NCBI GenBank assembly: GCA_947254385.1
Contig: CAMYCP010000106.1
Span: 1-5,120 of the forward strand
DNA: 5,120 nt
Reading direction: 5' to 3'
From: an uncultured Filifactor sp.
GTDB taxonomy: Bacteria; Bacillota; Clostridia; Peptostreptococcales; Filifactoraceae
Numbering within the stretch: the stretch's first letter is position 1; each line of letters begins with the position of its first letter. The notes under the pieces are model-generated. The model had not been told where the DNA came from. It worked only from the letters and a program-made list of their open reading frames with translations, and made no database searches. Both the position numbers and the translations under genes were made by a program. Below, piece after piece: positions 1-5,120 of the stretch.

Positions 1-80
1 AAAAAAAACGTTATAATAAAAACTGATATTACATAATATGTAATTTTATTTTTGAATATTTTTGACAATTTTATTTTCAT
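1..80 (-). CDS. N-terminus of a membrane-anchored protein, probably rod-shape protein MreC (cut by window edge)
   Basis: An open frame starts with ATG at 80-78 and runs off the window at position 1, giving 26 codons with no stop. The peptide begins MKIKLSKIFKNK and continues into a hydrophobic stretch rich in I, V, F and Y. That is the basic cytoplasmic tail plus single membrane segment typical of MreC and of other type II membrane proteins. An AGGA ribosome site lies 7 nt before the ATG, and the gap to the radC stop is only 15 nt, so it looks like the next gene of the same operon. In many Bacillota and other bacteria maf and radC are followed by mreB, mreC and mreD; MreC is the bitopic scaffold linking MreB to peptidoglycan synthases. 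The gene is well supported, but MreC is inferred from synteny and topology, since the diagnostic periplasmic domain lies outside the window. It could be another anchored envelope protein. Confidence 0.68.
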   Translation of the reverse strand, partial: MKIKLSKIFKNKITYYVISVFIITFF

Positions 81-95
81 AAATTTTTCCTGAAA

Positions 96-782
96 CTAAA
101 AAAGATTTTCTCTTCTAAGACTTACAAATTTTCCGTTGCCGAGTACTATATGATCCAATATCTTTATCCCCAAAATATCACCGCTTTCAGCCAATCTTCT
201 GGTCAATATAATATCTTCCTCGCTGGGAGCGGGATCCCCCGACGGATGATTATGTGCTAAAATAATTCCGTTTGCACTGTCCAATATAGCTTCCTTAAAT
301 ACTTCTCTGGGATGCACTATCGTTTCGTTAAGCGAACCCATTGAGATTATTCTTTCCGATATTATGCGATTTTTAGTGTCTAAATTGATAATTTTAAAAT
401 ATTCTTTTTCTTTATATCTCAATTCTTCCATAAGATATTCGGCCACACTTTCAGGGTCTGTCACCTGAAAAGTATCTTCCGCGTTAGCTTTGGATATACG
501 TTTTGCAAGCTCAAGTGTACATATTATTCGGCAGGCCTTTGCTTGCCCTACACCTTTTATTGCAATTAAATCTGCAAATTTAATGCGTGCAAACCTTTTT
601 AAGCCGTTAAACTGATTAAGTATATATGAGCTTAAATTTATAACGGACATTTCAGCATTTCCGGTGCCTAACAAAATAGCAATCAATTCTTCATCTTTTA
701 ATGACTCAACCCCATATAAAACCAATTTCTCGCGCGGTAAATTTTTTTCATTCACGTCATTTAATTTATTCAAATTGTTCAC
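96..782 (-). CDS. radC: RadC family protein (JAMM/MPN-fold, UPF0758)
   Basis: The 228-residue product matches the usual RadC length (about 225). Residues 15-45 carry the family N-terminal signature (LPREKL, then SLKDEELIAILLGTG). A helix-hairpin-helix-like segment, LIAIKGVGQAKA, lies at 72-83. The C-terminal half is the JAMM metalloprotease-like domain, with H177, H179, S187 and D190 in HNHPSGDPAPSEED forming the HxHx7Sx2D zinc-binding pattern, and E127 or a nearby glutamate as the likely general acid/base. All metal ligands are present, so the fold looks intact. The historic DNA-repair role of RadC is disputed and its molecular function remains unclear. The gene overlaps the end of maf by 17 nt, so translation is probably coupled. 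The start is uncertain: GTG at 782 has only a weak AAGAAA upstream, whereas TTG at 773 (codon 4) has GGTGA 5 nt before it. The stop is TAG. Confidence 0.95.
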   Translation of the reverse strand: MNNLNKLNDVNEKNLPREKLVLYGVESLKDEELIAILLGTGNAEMSVINLSSYILNQFNGLKRFARIKFADLIAIKGVGQAKACRIICTLELAKRISKANAEDTFQVTDPESVAEYLMEELRYKEKEYFKIINLDTKNRIISERIISMGSLNETIVHPREVFKEAILDSANGIILAHNHPSGDPAPSEEDIILTRRLAESGDILGIKILDHIVLGNGKFVSLRRENLF

Positions 783-1338
783 CGTTTCTTAAATACGATA
801 AGATTTTAAGTGCCGGAAATCCTATGACGTTTTCGATGTCACCTTCGTACATTTCAACAAAATCATATGCTCCGCTCTGTATTCCGTATCCTCCGGCTTT
901 ATCTTTGTAATCACCTGTTTTTATATATGATGATATCTCGTAATCACTTATTTTTTTAAATTTTATCAAAGTATCACAATAATCTGTAATTTTATATCCG
1001 GCATTTACATTTAATATTGAAAATCCAGTTATTACATGCTGTATAGAATCGCTCATAATATTAAGCATCCGTTTTGCATCATTTTCATCTACCGGCTTTC
1101 CTAATATTTTTCCATTACACTCAACTATCGTATCACACGACAATACCGTCCTGTTCGGGTAATCGTCCGCCACCGCCCTACCTTTTAAGTATGCTATGGA
1201 CATAGCGGTTGACGGACTTGAAAGATAAAAATCTTTTTTTTCGTCTATGTTGCGGGATATTATTTCAAAATCCACGCCGTAACTTGCTAAAATTTCCTTT
1301 CTGCGCGGTGAATTAGACGCCAAAATTATTTTTTCCAA
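766..1338 (-). CDS. maf: Maf/YhdE family nucleoside triphosphate pyrophosphatase
   Basis: The 190-residue protein is full length for Maf. It hydrolyses nucleoside triphosphates to monophosphate plus pyrophosphate; YhdE-type members prefer dTTP and UTP, and Maf has also been linked to septum inhibition in Bacillus. Visible motifs are LASNSPRRKEIL at 6-17 (nucleotide/phosphate binding), CDTIVE at 68-73 with the catalytic-region aspartate D69, GKPVDENDAKRML at 80-92, HVITGFS at 101-107 and DKAGGYGIQ at 146-154. The DKAGxYGIQ form places it with the YhdE (dTTPase/UTPase) branch rather than the m7GTP-specific YceF branch. The start codon is TTG, directly after the lipid-kinase stop (no gap), and is supported by GAAAGGA 8 nt upstream; MEKIILASNS is the normal Maf N-terminus. 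The 3' end overlaps radC by 17 nt. Maf next to radC is a common arrangement. No residue looks missing. Confidence 0.96.
   Translation of the reverse strand: MEKIILASNSPRRKEILASYGVDFEIISRNIDEKKDFYLSSPSTAMSIAYLKGRAVADDYPNRTVLSCDTIVECNGKILGKPVDENDAKRMLNIMSDSIQHVITGFSILNVNAGYKITDYCDTLIKFKKISDYEISSYIKTGDYKDKAGGYGIQSGAYDFVEMYEGDIENVIGFPALKILSYLRNGEQFE
779..783 (-). promoter_or_regulatory. Possible ribosome binding site for an alternative radC TTG start
   Basis: GGTGA, a piece of the anti-16S-complementary AGGAGGTGA, ends 5 nt before TTG at 773-771, which is the fourth codon of the longer radC frame. It overlaps the GTG codon at 782-780. If used, RadC would be 225 residues, which also fits the family. 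The site is inside the last codons of maf, as expected for coupled translation. The short match makes this tentative. Confidence 0.35.
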
Positions 1339-2244
1339 TTATTTAATCCTTTCTTCAGGATATACCATTACATTTAATGCTTTAGAAAGTACCCTTACTT
1401 CAGCAGGTAAACTCTTTCCTTTTTCCCCGTCGACTGCGGTAATTATATTTTTGTCGGTTGATATACTGAATACGTCACTGCATAATATTTCAACACAAGG
1501 ATGATTACTCCAATTTTCACCCATAAGTATCTTTAAAAACAAATCAGCCGCTTCTACAGGTTCGGACTCTTTTATAAGCACGAGTTCCATCTTTCCGTCA
1601 TGATAATTGTTGTCGTTTAAAAAATTTTCAAAGTTTCCTACACTTCTGCCGTTCATAAGTATAAACAAAAATATTGATTCCGTAATTTTTTGTTCCGGAG
1701 TTTCAACGGTAATTTCAAAACTTTCAAGATTTTTAAGTTCACTTAACGGTTTTACATAGTAGGCTATAGGCCCTAAGGCTTGTTTAAGTTTGCTTTCCGT
1801 TGAAAAAGAAGTATTTACAAAAGCTCCTCCGGCAAAAGTTGATAAAAATACATCGGATTCATTTATAAGTCCTATATCTACTTTGCGCGGCACGCCTTTA
1901 AGTGCAAGATTCAAATTTTCGGGGATATCCGAAGTATAATTCAGATTAGTTGTAAAATTATTGCAGGTACCGGCAGCTATAGGTATCAACGGCTTATCCG
2001 ATTTTAAATCGTGCATATATTGTGCAACATTTTTTAAAGTACCGTCGCCGCCCGATGCGGCTATAAAATCACAATCCGTTTCTTTGATTAACTTCAAATT
2101 TATTTTATCATCTTCAAACAATCTACTTGTAAGTACGATAAATCCCTCTTTATTGAATTGAGAAATGATACTGTCCAAATTCTTAGGTACATATCTGTCT
2201 CCTGAAACAGGATTGTATAAAAACAAAACTTTATTCATAATCAT
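1339..2244 (-). CDS. Diacylglycerol kinase-family (YegS/BmrU/DgkB-type) lipid kinase
   Basis: The 301-residue length is normal for the soluble YegS/DgkB family, which phosphorylates diacylglycerol or related lipids at the membrane surface with ATP. The DAGK catalytic domain shows NPVSG at 11-15, the nucleotide-binding GGDGT at 65-69, a second loop PIAAGTCNNF at 88-97, KVDIG at 121-125 and HDGKMEL at 215-221. The C-terminal lobe has VDGEKG at 271-276, whose D272 and E274 fit the catalytic Asp/Glu pair of DgkB and YegS. The second loop is unusual: the family normally has GTxND, and here the aspartate is asparagine. Exact lipid substrate cannot be told; DgkB-type recycling of diacylglycerol released by lipoteichoic acid synthesis is one option. 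The ATG at 2244 overlaps the threonine aldolase stop as ATGA. A second ATG at 2238 gives the more canonical MNKVLFLYNPVSG start and sits 9 nt from AGGA, so the protein may be 299 residues. Confidence 0.93.
   Translation of the reverse strand: MIMNKVLFLYNPVSGDRYVPKNLDSIISQFNKEGFIVLTSRLFEDDKINLKLIKETDCDFIAASGGDGTLKNVAQYMHDLKSDKPLIPIAAGTCNNFTTNLNYTSDIPENLNLALKGVPRKVDIGLINESDVFLSTFAGGAFVNTSFSTESKLKQALGPIAYYVKPLSELKNLESFEITVETPEQKITESIFLFILMNGRSVGNFENFLNDNNYHDGKMELVLIKESEPVEAADLFLKILMGENWSNHPCVEILCSDVFSISTDKNIITAVDGEKGKSLPAEVRVLSKALNVMVYPEERIK
1347..1353 (-). promoter_or_regulatory. Ribosome binding site for the maf TTG start
   Basis: GAAAGGA lies within the last codons of the upstream lipid-kinase gene and ends 8 nt before the TTG at 1338-1336. 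It decides the start: the first in-frame codon after the upstream stop is this TTG, and it gives the expected Maf N-terminus, while no ATG lies nearby in frame. Its location inside the preceding gene implies coupled translation. Confidence 0.75.
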
Positions 2245-3275
2245 TTTTCCTTTCCATACATCTCATGTAAACATCTTACTGTATAATCAATGTCTTCTTT
2301 ATTTATCCAATAATGCGTTACAAAACGAAACAACCCGTTTTCTACCGGATTTATCAAAATTCCTTTTTCTTTTAATCTTTCCGGTTCAAAAATTTTAAGT
2401 GCTTTTTCATCAGTAACTTTAAAAAACACCATATTTATATCCAAATTGTCTTTCATTACCGAAACGGGTAAAGTTGACAGCTTATCAGATAAATATTTTG
2501 CGTTATCATGATCTTCAATGAGTCTAAGGCGCATTTTTTTGAGGGCTATAAGTCCGGGAGCCGCTAAAACTCCGGTTTGACGCATACCTCCGCCCATTAT
2601 TTTACGTTTTTTTCTTGCTTCGTCTATAAATTCCTTACTTCCGACGAGTAAAGATCCTATGGGAGCACACAATCCTTTGGAAAGACAACATGAAATCGAA
2701 TCGGCATATTTTGCCAAATCTTCCGCTTTACAGGATAAAGCGGTTACGGCATTAAAAAATCTGGCACCGTCCAAATGAACCTTGATATTATATTTACGGG
2801 AAATGTCAAAAACTTGTTTCATATATTCCAAATCAAGCACGGTACCGTCCGAAAAAGCATTTTCCAAACATATAAGCGCTGTCTTGGGATAATGGATATC
2901 TTCCGTTTTGCGTATCGTCATTTCTATCTTTTCTATATCCATTTTTCCATGAAATGAGGGCAAAGTTCTAAATTGCGCTCCGGCTATTATCGCACCTGCT
3001 CCCGCTTCATGTTCTATTATATGACATTCTTCAGATAATATAACTTCCTGTCCTCTCTTTATGTGAGTAAATAAAGCAAGTTGATTACTGAACGTACCAC
3101 TGGGAACAAAAAGCGCCGCCTCTTTGCCTAAAAGATTTTTAGCGTACTCCTGTAATTCGTTTGTAGTTATATCATCTTCATATACATCATCACCGACAAC
3201 GGCGTTTTTCATAGATTCACGCATTTCATCGGTCGGCTTAGTTACAGTGTCACTTCTAAAATCTATATTTTTCAT
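2241..3275 (-). CDS. ltaE: Low-specificity L-threonine aldolase (PLP-dependent, fold type I)
   Basis: The 344-residue enzyme matches the threonine aldolase family (about 340), which cleaves threonine or allo-threonine to glycine and acetaldehyde in the cytosol. Seen motifs: FRSDTVTKPT at 6-15, GDDVYEDD at 28-35, PSGTFSNQ at 58-65 (PLP phosphate region), H85 in the EECHIIEHEAGA block as probable ring-stacking histidine, HLDGARFFNA at 167-176 with D169 contacting the PLP nitrogen and R172, and the cofactor lysine K200 in LSKGLCAPIGS. The GGGMRQTG block follows at 228-235. The frame stays open to a TTG at 3293, but ATG at 3275 is preferred because GAAGGAG ends 5 nt before it and MKNIDFRSDT is the normal N-terminus. 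It starts 10 nt after the phosphoesterase stop and its TGA overlaps the lipid-kinase ATG. The LtaE name is by family; other substrates of the aldolase/beta-eliminating lyase superfamily are possible. Confidence 0.95.
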   Translation of the reverse strand: MKNIDFRSDTVTKPTDEMRESMKNAVVGDDVYEDDITTNELQEYAKNLLGKEAALFVPSGTFSNQLALFTHIKRGQEVILSEECHIIEHEAGAGAIIAGAQFRTLPSFHGKMDIEKIEMTIRKTEDIHYPKTALICLENAFSDGTVLDLEYMKQVFDISRKYNIKVHLDGARFFNAVTALSCKAEDLAKYADSISCCLSKGLCAPIGSLLVGSKEFIDEARKKRKIMGGGMRQTGVLAAPGLIALKKMRLRLIEDHDNAKYLSDKLSTLPVSVMKDNLDINMVFFKVTDEKALKIFEPERLKEKGILINPVENGLFRFVTHYWINKEDIDYTVRCLHEMYGKEK

Positions 3276-3280
3276 TTTTT

Positions 3281-3287
3281 CTCCTTC
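3281..3287 (-). promoter_or_regulatory. Ribosome binding site fixing the threonine aldolase start
   Basis: GAAGGAG is a strong Shine-Dalgarno match ending 5 nt before ATG at 3275-3273. It overlaps the TGA stop (3288-3286) of the phosphoesterase gene, so a ribosome finishing one gene is already at the next start. It also rules against the upstream in-frame TTG at 3293, which would place the site inside the coding sequence. Confidence 0.85.
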
Positions 3288-3978
3288 AGTCAAATATTTT
3301 TAAAAGTTTAAAGTTTAAATAATCACAACTCACCAAATTATAAAAAGTATTGTTCTTTTGTCCCGTAAATCCCGAAAGAAAAGAATCTTTTCCGTGTAAA
3401 TGTCCATATACTACCATATCGGTGTTATAAGCATCTATAATATTCGTAAAACCTGAATCTTCATGCTTTTCATTCATCGGAGGATAATGCATCATTACTA
3501 TAATCTTTTTACATGATAAATTTTTGTAATCTCTTGATTTAAAAGAATTTTCAAGCCTCAACACTTCATGATTATATATCTTTGAATCTTCCGGTTTAAA
3601 CATACACGAACCCGGACAATTCCATCCTCTTGTACCGTAAACACAATAATCATTCCATACAAAAGAATTATTATGCAAAAAAGAAAGATTTGAAAAAGCT
3701 CTACTCATCTTTGATACACTATCCCACCAATAATCATGGTTGCCTCGTATTAATATTTTATCTCCCGGCATTTTATCTATTTTTTGTAAATCCAAAACAG
3801 CGTCTTTAAACTTCATCTCCCATGAAATATCTCCGGCAATAAGCACCAAGTCACCATCTTTAACCTGCTCTTTCCAGTTATTGAAAATTTTCTGTTCGTG
3901 ATTATGCCATCCGAATTTATCCATAGGTTTAGGATGAACGGTTGAAAGATGTAAATCACCTATTGCAAAAACAGCCAT
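3286..3978 (-). CDS. Calcineurin-like metallophosphoesterase (COG1768-like), substrate unknown
   Basis: The 230-residue protein has the full set of binuclear-metal ligands of the calcineurin-like phosphoesterase fold: GDLHL with D8 and H10, AGDISWE with D50, GNHDYWW with N80 and H81, H164 in MMHYPP, and GHLHG with H193 and H195. The PKPMDKFGWHNHEQKIFNNW block at 16-35 and the GDISWE and GNHDYWW wording resemble the family annotated as predicted phosphohydrolase COG1768, whose substrate is not established to my knowledge. No signal peptide or membrane segment is visible, so it should be cytosolic. It is the first gene after the promoter at 4075-4083 and starts at ATG 3978 with GGAG 5 nt upstream, so it probably leads the operon through threonine aldolase, lipid kinase, maf and radC. 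A nucleotide or phospholipid-derived substrate would fit the neighbours but is a guess. Confidence 0.93.
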   Translation of the reverse strand: MAVFAIGDLHLSTVHPKPMDKFGWHNHEQKIFNNWKEQVKDGDLVLIAGDISWEMKFKDAVLDLQKIDKMPGDKILIRGNHDYWWDSVSKMSRAFSNLSFLHNNSFVWNDYCVYGTRGWNCPGSCMFKPEDSKIYNHEVLRLENSFKSRDYKNLSCKKIIVMMHYPPMNEKHEDSGFTNIIDAYNTDMVVYGHLHGKDSFLSGFTGQKNNTFYNLVSCDYLNFKLLKIFD

Positions 3979-4074
3979 TCCTTCTCCATTAAATTAAATC
4001 AAATTGTAATTTATACTATCTTCTAATAGAAATATCATTCAATTTATCGTGACCGGAACTTTAGAATTTTATTA

Positions 4075-4083
4075 ATTATAACA
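4075..4083 (-). promoter_or_regulatory. Extended -10 promoter for the phosphoesterase-to-radC operon
   Basis: Minus strand reads TGTTATAAT: a perfect -10 hexamer with the TGn extension. No good -35 exists at 16-18 nt (the 17-nt position reads CGGGAG), as is tolerated for extended -10 promoters. Initiation would fall near 4068, giving a leader of about 90 nt before the ATG at 3978. No other convincing promoter was seen before the later genes, so this probably drives the whole cluster. Confidence 0.6.
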
Positions 4084-4097
4084 CTTGTTAAAAAGTG
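4082..4097 (-). promoter_or_regulatory. 16-bp near-palindrome abutting the promoter, possible operator
   Basis: The minus strand reads CACTTTTTAACAAGTG, in which 7 of 8 symmetric pairs match (one T/C mismatch). It occupies the spacer just upstream of the -10 hexamer and includes the TG of the extended -10. A dimeric repressor bound here would block polymerase. As RNA it could be only a weak 5-bp hairpin without a T run, so it is a poor terminator for truA. Role is inferred from position only. Confidence 0.35.
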
Positions 4098-4210
4098 CTC
4101 CCGGAGTAATTTAGGCTAAATAGTTATTTCTCGTTACATTAGACATACTTCGGGCGTTATTTTGAACTGAGCAAATGTGGAAAGCCTTACTAAAGCGTTA
4201 CAACATTAAT
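4091..4210. other. Structured, locally G+C-richer intergenic patch: possible small RNA or decayed repeat
   Basis: The gap between truA and the phosphoesterase gene (275 bp) has no supported gene. Positions 4091-4200 contain 41 G/C in 110 bases, against 15 in the 80 bases at 4001-4080. On the plus strand CCCGGAGTA (4100-4108) can pair with TACTTCGGG (4146-4154), nine pairs including one G-U. TGCTC (4096-4100) can pair with GAGCA (4169-4173). An alternative pairing joins AGTAA/GGCT (4105-4117) to AGCCTTACT (4183-4191). ATTAAT occurs on both sides (4071-4076 and 4205-4210), which might be a target duplication but is very AT-rich. No match to tRNA, T-box or another RNA family was recognised. It may be a degenerate dispersed repeat, an unknown RNA, or chance. 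Confidence 0.3.
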
Positions 4211-4253
4211 GATTTTTCTACCTGATTTTAGTATTAAATAAAACCGGTATATC

Positions 4254-5027
4254 CTAAAACATTATAATTTCATCATTTTTCAAACAAATTAAAGGGATAT
4301 TCTCATATTCCACACTATATAAAAACAATCCGCAAGCGGGAGCGGTCTGTCCTGCAAAGCTACGTGATTTTTTTTCCAAGATATTTAAAATATCATAATC
4401 TTTACCTTTACCTATTCCTATAAGCGTACCGGATATGATTCGTATCATATTATATAAAAAACCATCACCGGTAATAAATATTTTAATTATGTTTTTTTCT
4501 TTTTTTATTTCCGCATTAAAAATAGTCCTAATATCAGTTTTTGTAAAAGAACCTTCCGCTTTAAATGAAGAAAAATCATGTGTTCCGACTAAAATTTCAA
4601 GTGCGCCTTTCATCTTATGTATATCCAACTTTTTAGGCACAAAACAACTTCTCCCGTGCAAAAAAGGGCTCTCTACAGAACTATTGTCTATAACATACAT
4701 ATATGTTTTACGTTTAGCATGATATCTGGCGTTAAATGAATCAAAAACCTCAATACTTTGAACTATTCGTATATCGTTTGGCAAAAAGTGATTTAATGCC
4801 TGGCTGAATTTTTCAGCAGGTATATCGGTTTCAGTTATAAAATTTGCAACCTGACCTAAGGCGTGTACTCCGGCATCAGTTCTGCCCGAACCCGTCAAAT
4901 TAATTTTTTCTCCCGTTATATGAAAAACAGCTTTTTCGATTTCCTCCTGCACGGAAGGCAAATTAATCTGCCTTTGCCAACCTTTGTATGACGTGCCTAA
5001 ATATTGTATAACCAAAGCTATATTCAT
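4254..5027 (-). CDS. truA: tRNA pseudouridine(38-40) synthase TruA
   Basis: TruA converts uridines 38, 39 and 40 in the anticodon arm of tRNAs to pseudouridine and works as a cytosolic homodimer. The 257-residue product has the usual length. It begins with the family pattern YLGTSYKGWQRQ at 9-20. The catalytic loop GSGRTDAGVHALGQ at 46-59 contains the nucleophile D51. RYHAKRKTYMY at 101-111 holds the conserved tyrosine Y109, GDGFLYNMIRIISGTLIGIGKG at 187-208 (key residues F190, R196, G200) is the C-terminal signature, and APACGLFLYSVEY closes the domain at 229-241. ATG at 5027 is supported by AAGGA 7 nt upstream and a normal N-terminus. The gene has its own promoter upstream; the downstream gap and a second promoter suggest it is not tightly coupled to the following operon. 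No rho-independent terminator is evident after its TAG. Confidence 0.98.
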   Translation of the reverse strand: MNIALVIQYLGTSYKGWQRQINLPSVQEEIEKAVFHITGEKINLTGSGRTDAGVHALGQVANFITETDIPAEKFSQALNHFLPNDIRIVQSIEVFDSFNARYHAKRKTYMYVIDNSSVESPFLHGRSCFVPKKLDIHKMKGALEILVGTHDFSSFKAEGSFTKTDIRTIFNAEIKKEKNIIKIFITGDGFLYNMIRIISGTLIGIGKGKDYDILNILEKKSRSFAGQTAPACGLFLYSVEYENIPLICLKNDEIIMF

Positions 5028-5086
5028 AAAAATATCCTTTTTGTCAAATTAATTTTGTTAATAAAATTTTATTTCCTATTTTCATA

Positions 5087-5095
5087 ATTATAACA
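5087..5095 (-). promoter_or_regulatory. Extended -10 promoter for truA
   Basis: Minus strand TGTTATAAT is identical to the element before the phosphoesterase operon, and the match extends to TGTTATAATTA. No -35 is seen at the right distance within the window. Initiation near 5080 would give a leader of roughly 50 nt before the ATG at 5027. The leader contains a 14-bp A/T-only palindrome (5060-5073), which may be chance in this composition. Confidence 0.55.
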
Positions 5096-5120
5096 AGTTT
5101 TTTAAAAATAATCTGTAAAA

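Noticed and set aside
29..43. Perfect 15-bp palindrome TTACATAATATGTAA
   Set aside because: It sits within the coding frame of the edge gene, in isoleucine/tyrosine/valine codons of a hydrophobic segment, and is A/T-rich; probably coincidence.
701..910. Plus-strand open frame of 69 codons across the maf-radC joint
   Set aside because: It lies wholly antisense to two well-identified genes, has no recognisable family and is an expected shadow frame. The same applies to plus-strand frames at 1961-2161, 2165-2398, 2775-2957 and 4435-4722.
3276..3293. Six-codon upstream extension of threonine aldolase from a TTG
   Set aside because: The GAAGGAG ribosome site would fall inside the coding sequence, and the ATG at 3275 gives the normal family N-terminus.
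4139..4207. Minus-strand 22-residue open stretch in the gap (contains LVRLSTFAQFKITPEV) as a small or broken gene
   Set aside because: It has no start codon with a ribosome site, is bounded by close stops and has no recognised homologue; at most a translated piece of a repeat.
3979..4253. tRNA, T-box or other known riboswitch in the gap
   Set aside because: No T-loop consensus, CCA end, T-box GGTGG..CCGCG-type sequence or known aptamer core was seen on either strand.
5042..5047. Minus-strand TTGACA as a -35 element before truA
   Set aside because: A -10 at 17 nt would fall inside truA after the start codon and reads AATATA; the upstream TGTTATAAT is a far better promoter.
5044..5085. Thirteen-residue minus-strand frame (MKIGNKILLTKLI) as a truA leader peptide
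   Set aside because: Its ATG lies at or upstream of the predicted transcription start, it has no ribosome site and it shows no attenuator-like structure.
1..5120. CRISPR array, insertion sequence or defence system
   Set aside because: There is no regularly spaced exact repeat, transposase, terminal inverted repeat of useful length, or defence-type domain; coding density is high and the genes are housekeeping families.

Overview
The window is AT-rich bacterial chromosome carrying only minus-strand genes. The low G+C content, strong purine-rich Shine-Dalgarno sites (GGAG, AAGGA, GAAAGGA), GTG/TTG starts beside ATG, a Maf-RadC pair and a YegS/DgkB-type lipid kinase all suggest a Bacillota, most likely an anaerobic Clostridia/Tissierellia-type organism. 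This placement is an inference from style and gene order; no taxon-specific marker is present. No phage, transposase, CRISPR array, tRNA or rRNA was seen.

Transcription runs from high to low coordinates. First comes truA (tRNA pseudouridine synthase, 5027 to 4254), with its own extended -10 promoter near 5090. It is followed by a 275-bp gap (4253 to 3979), the only sizeable non-coding stretch. That gap holds a second extended -10 promoter (TGTTATAAT), a 16-bp near-palindrome touching it, and a locally more G+C-rich patch with complementary segments that could be a structured RNA or a decayed intergenic repeat.

The second promoter reads into a tightly packed probable operon: a calcineurin-like phosphoesterase (COG1768-like), a PLP-dependent threonine aldolase (start corrected to the ATG at 3275), a diacylglycerol/lipid kinase-family protein, Maf (TTG start), RadC, and a gene cut by the window edge. 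That last gene starts at position 80 with its own ribosome site and encodes a basic N-terminus followed by a hydrophobic segment. Its place after maf-radC makes MreC the best guess. Joints are 10 nt, a 4-nt ATGA overlap, 0 nt, a 17-nt overlap and 15 nt, so translational coupling is likely throughout.

The gene set is mostly housekeeping: tRNA modification, nucleotide-pool or septation control (Maf), a JAMM-fold RadC, membrane lipid phosphorylation, and probably cell-shape machinery. I found no convincing new defence or mobile system. The best leads are the edge gene with no mreB before it, the structured intergenic patch with its promoter-operator arrangement, and an altered nucleotide-binding loop in the lipid kinase.
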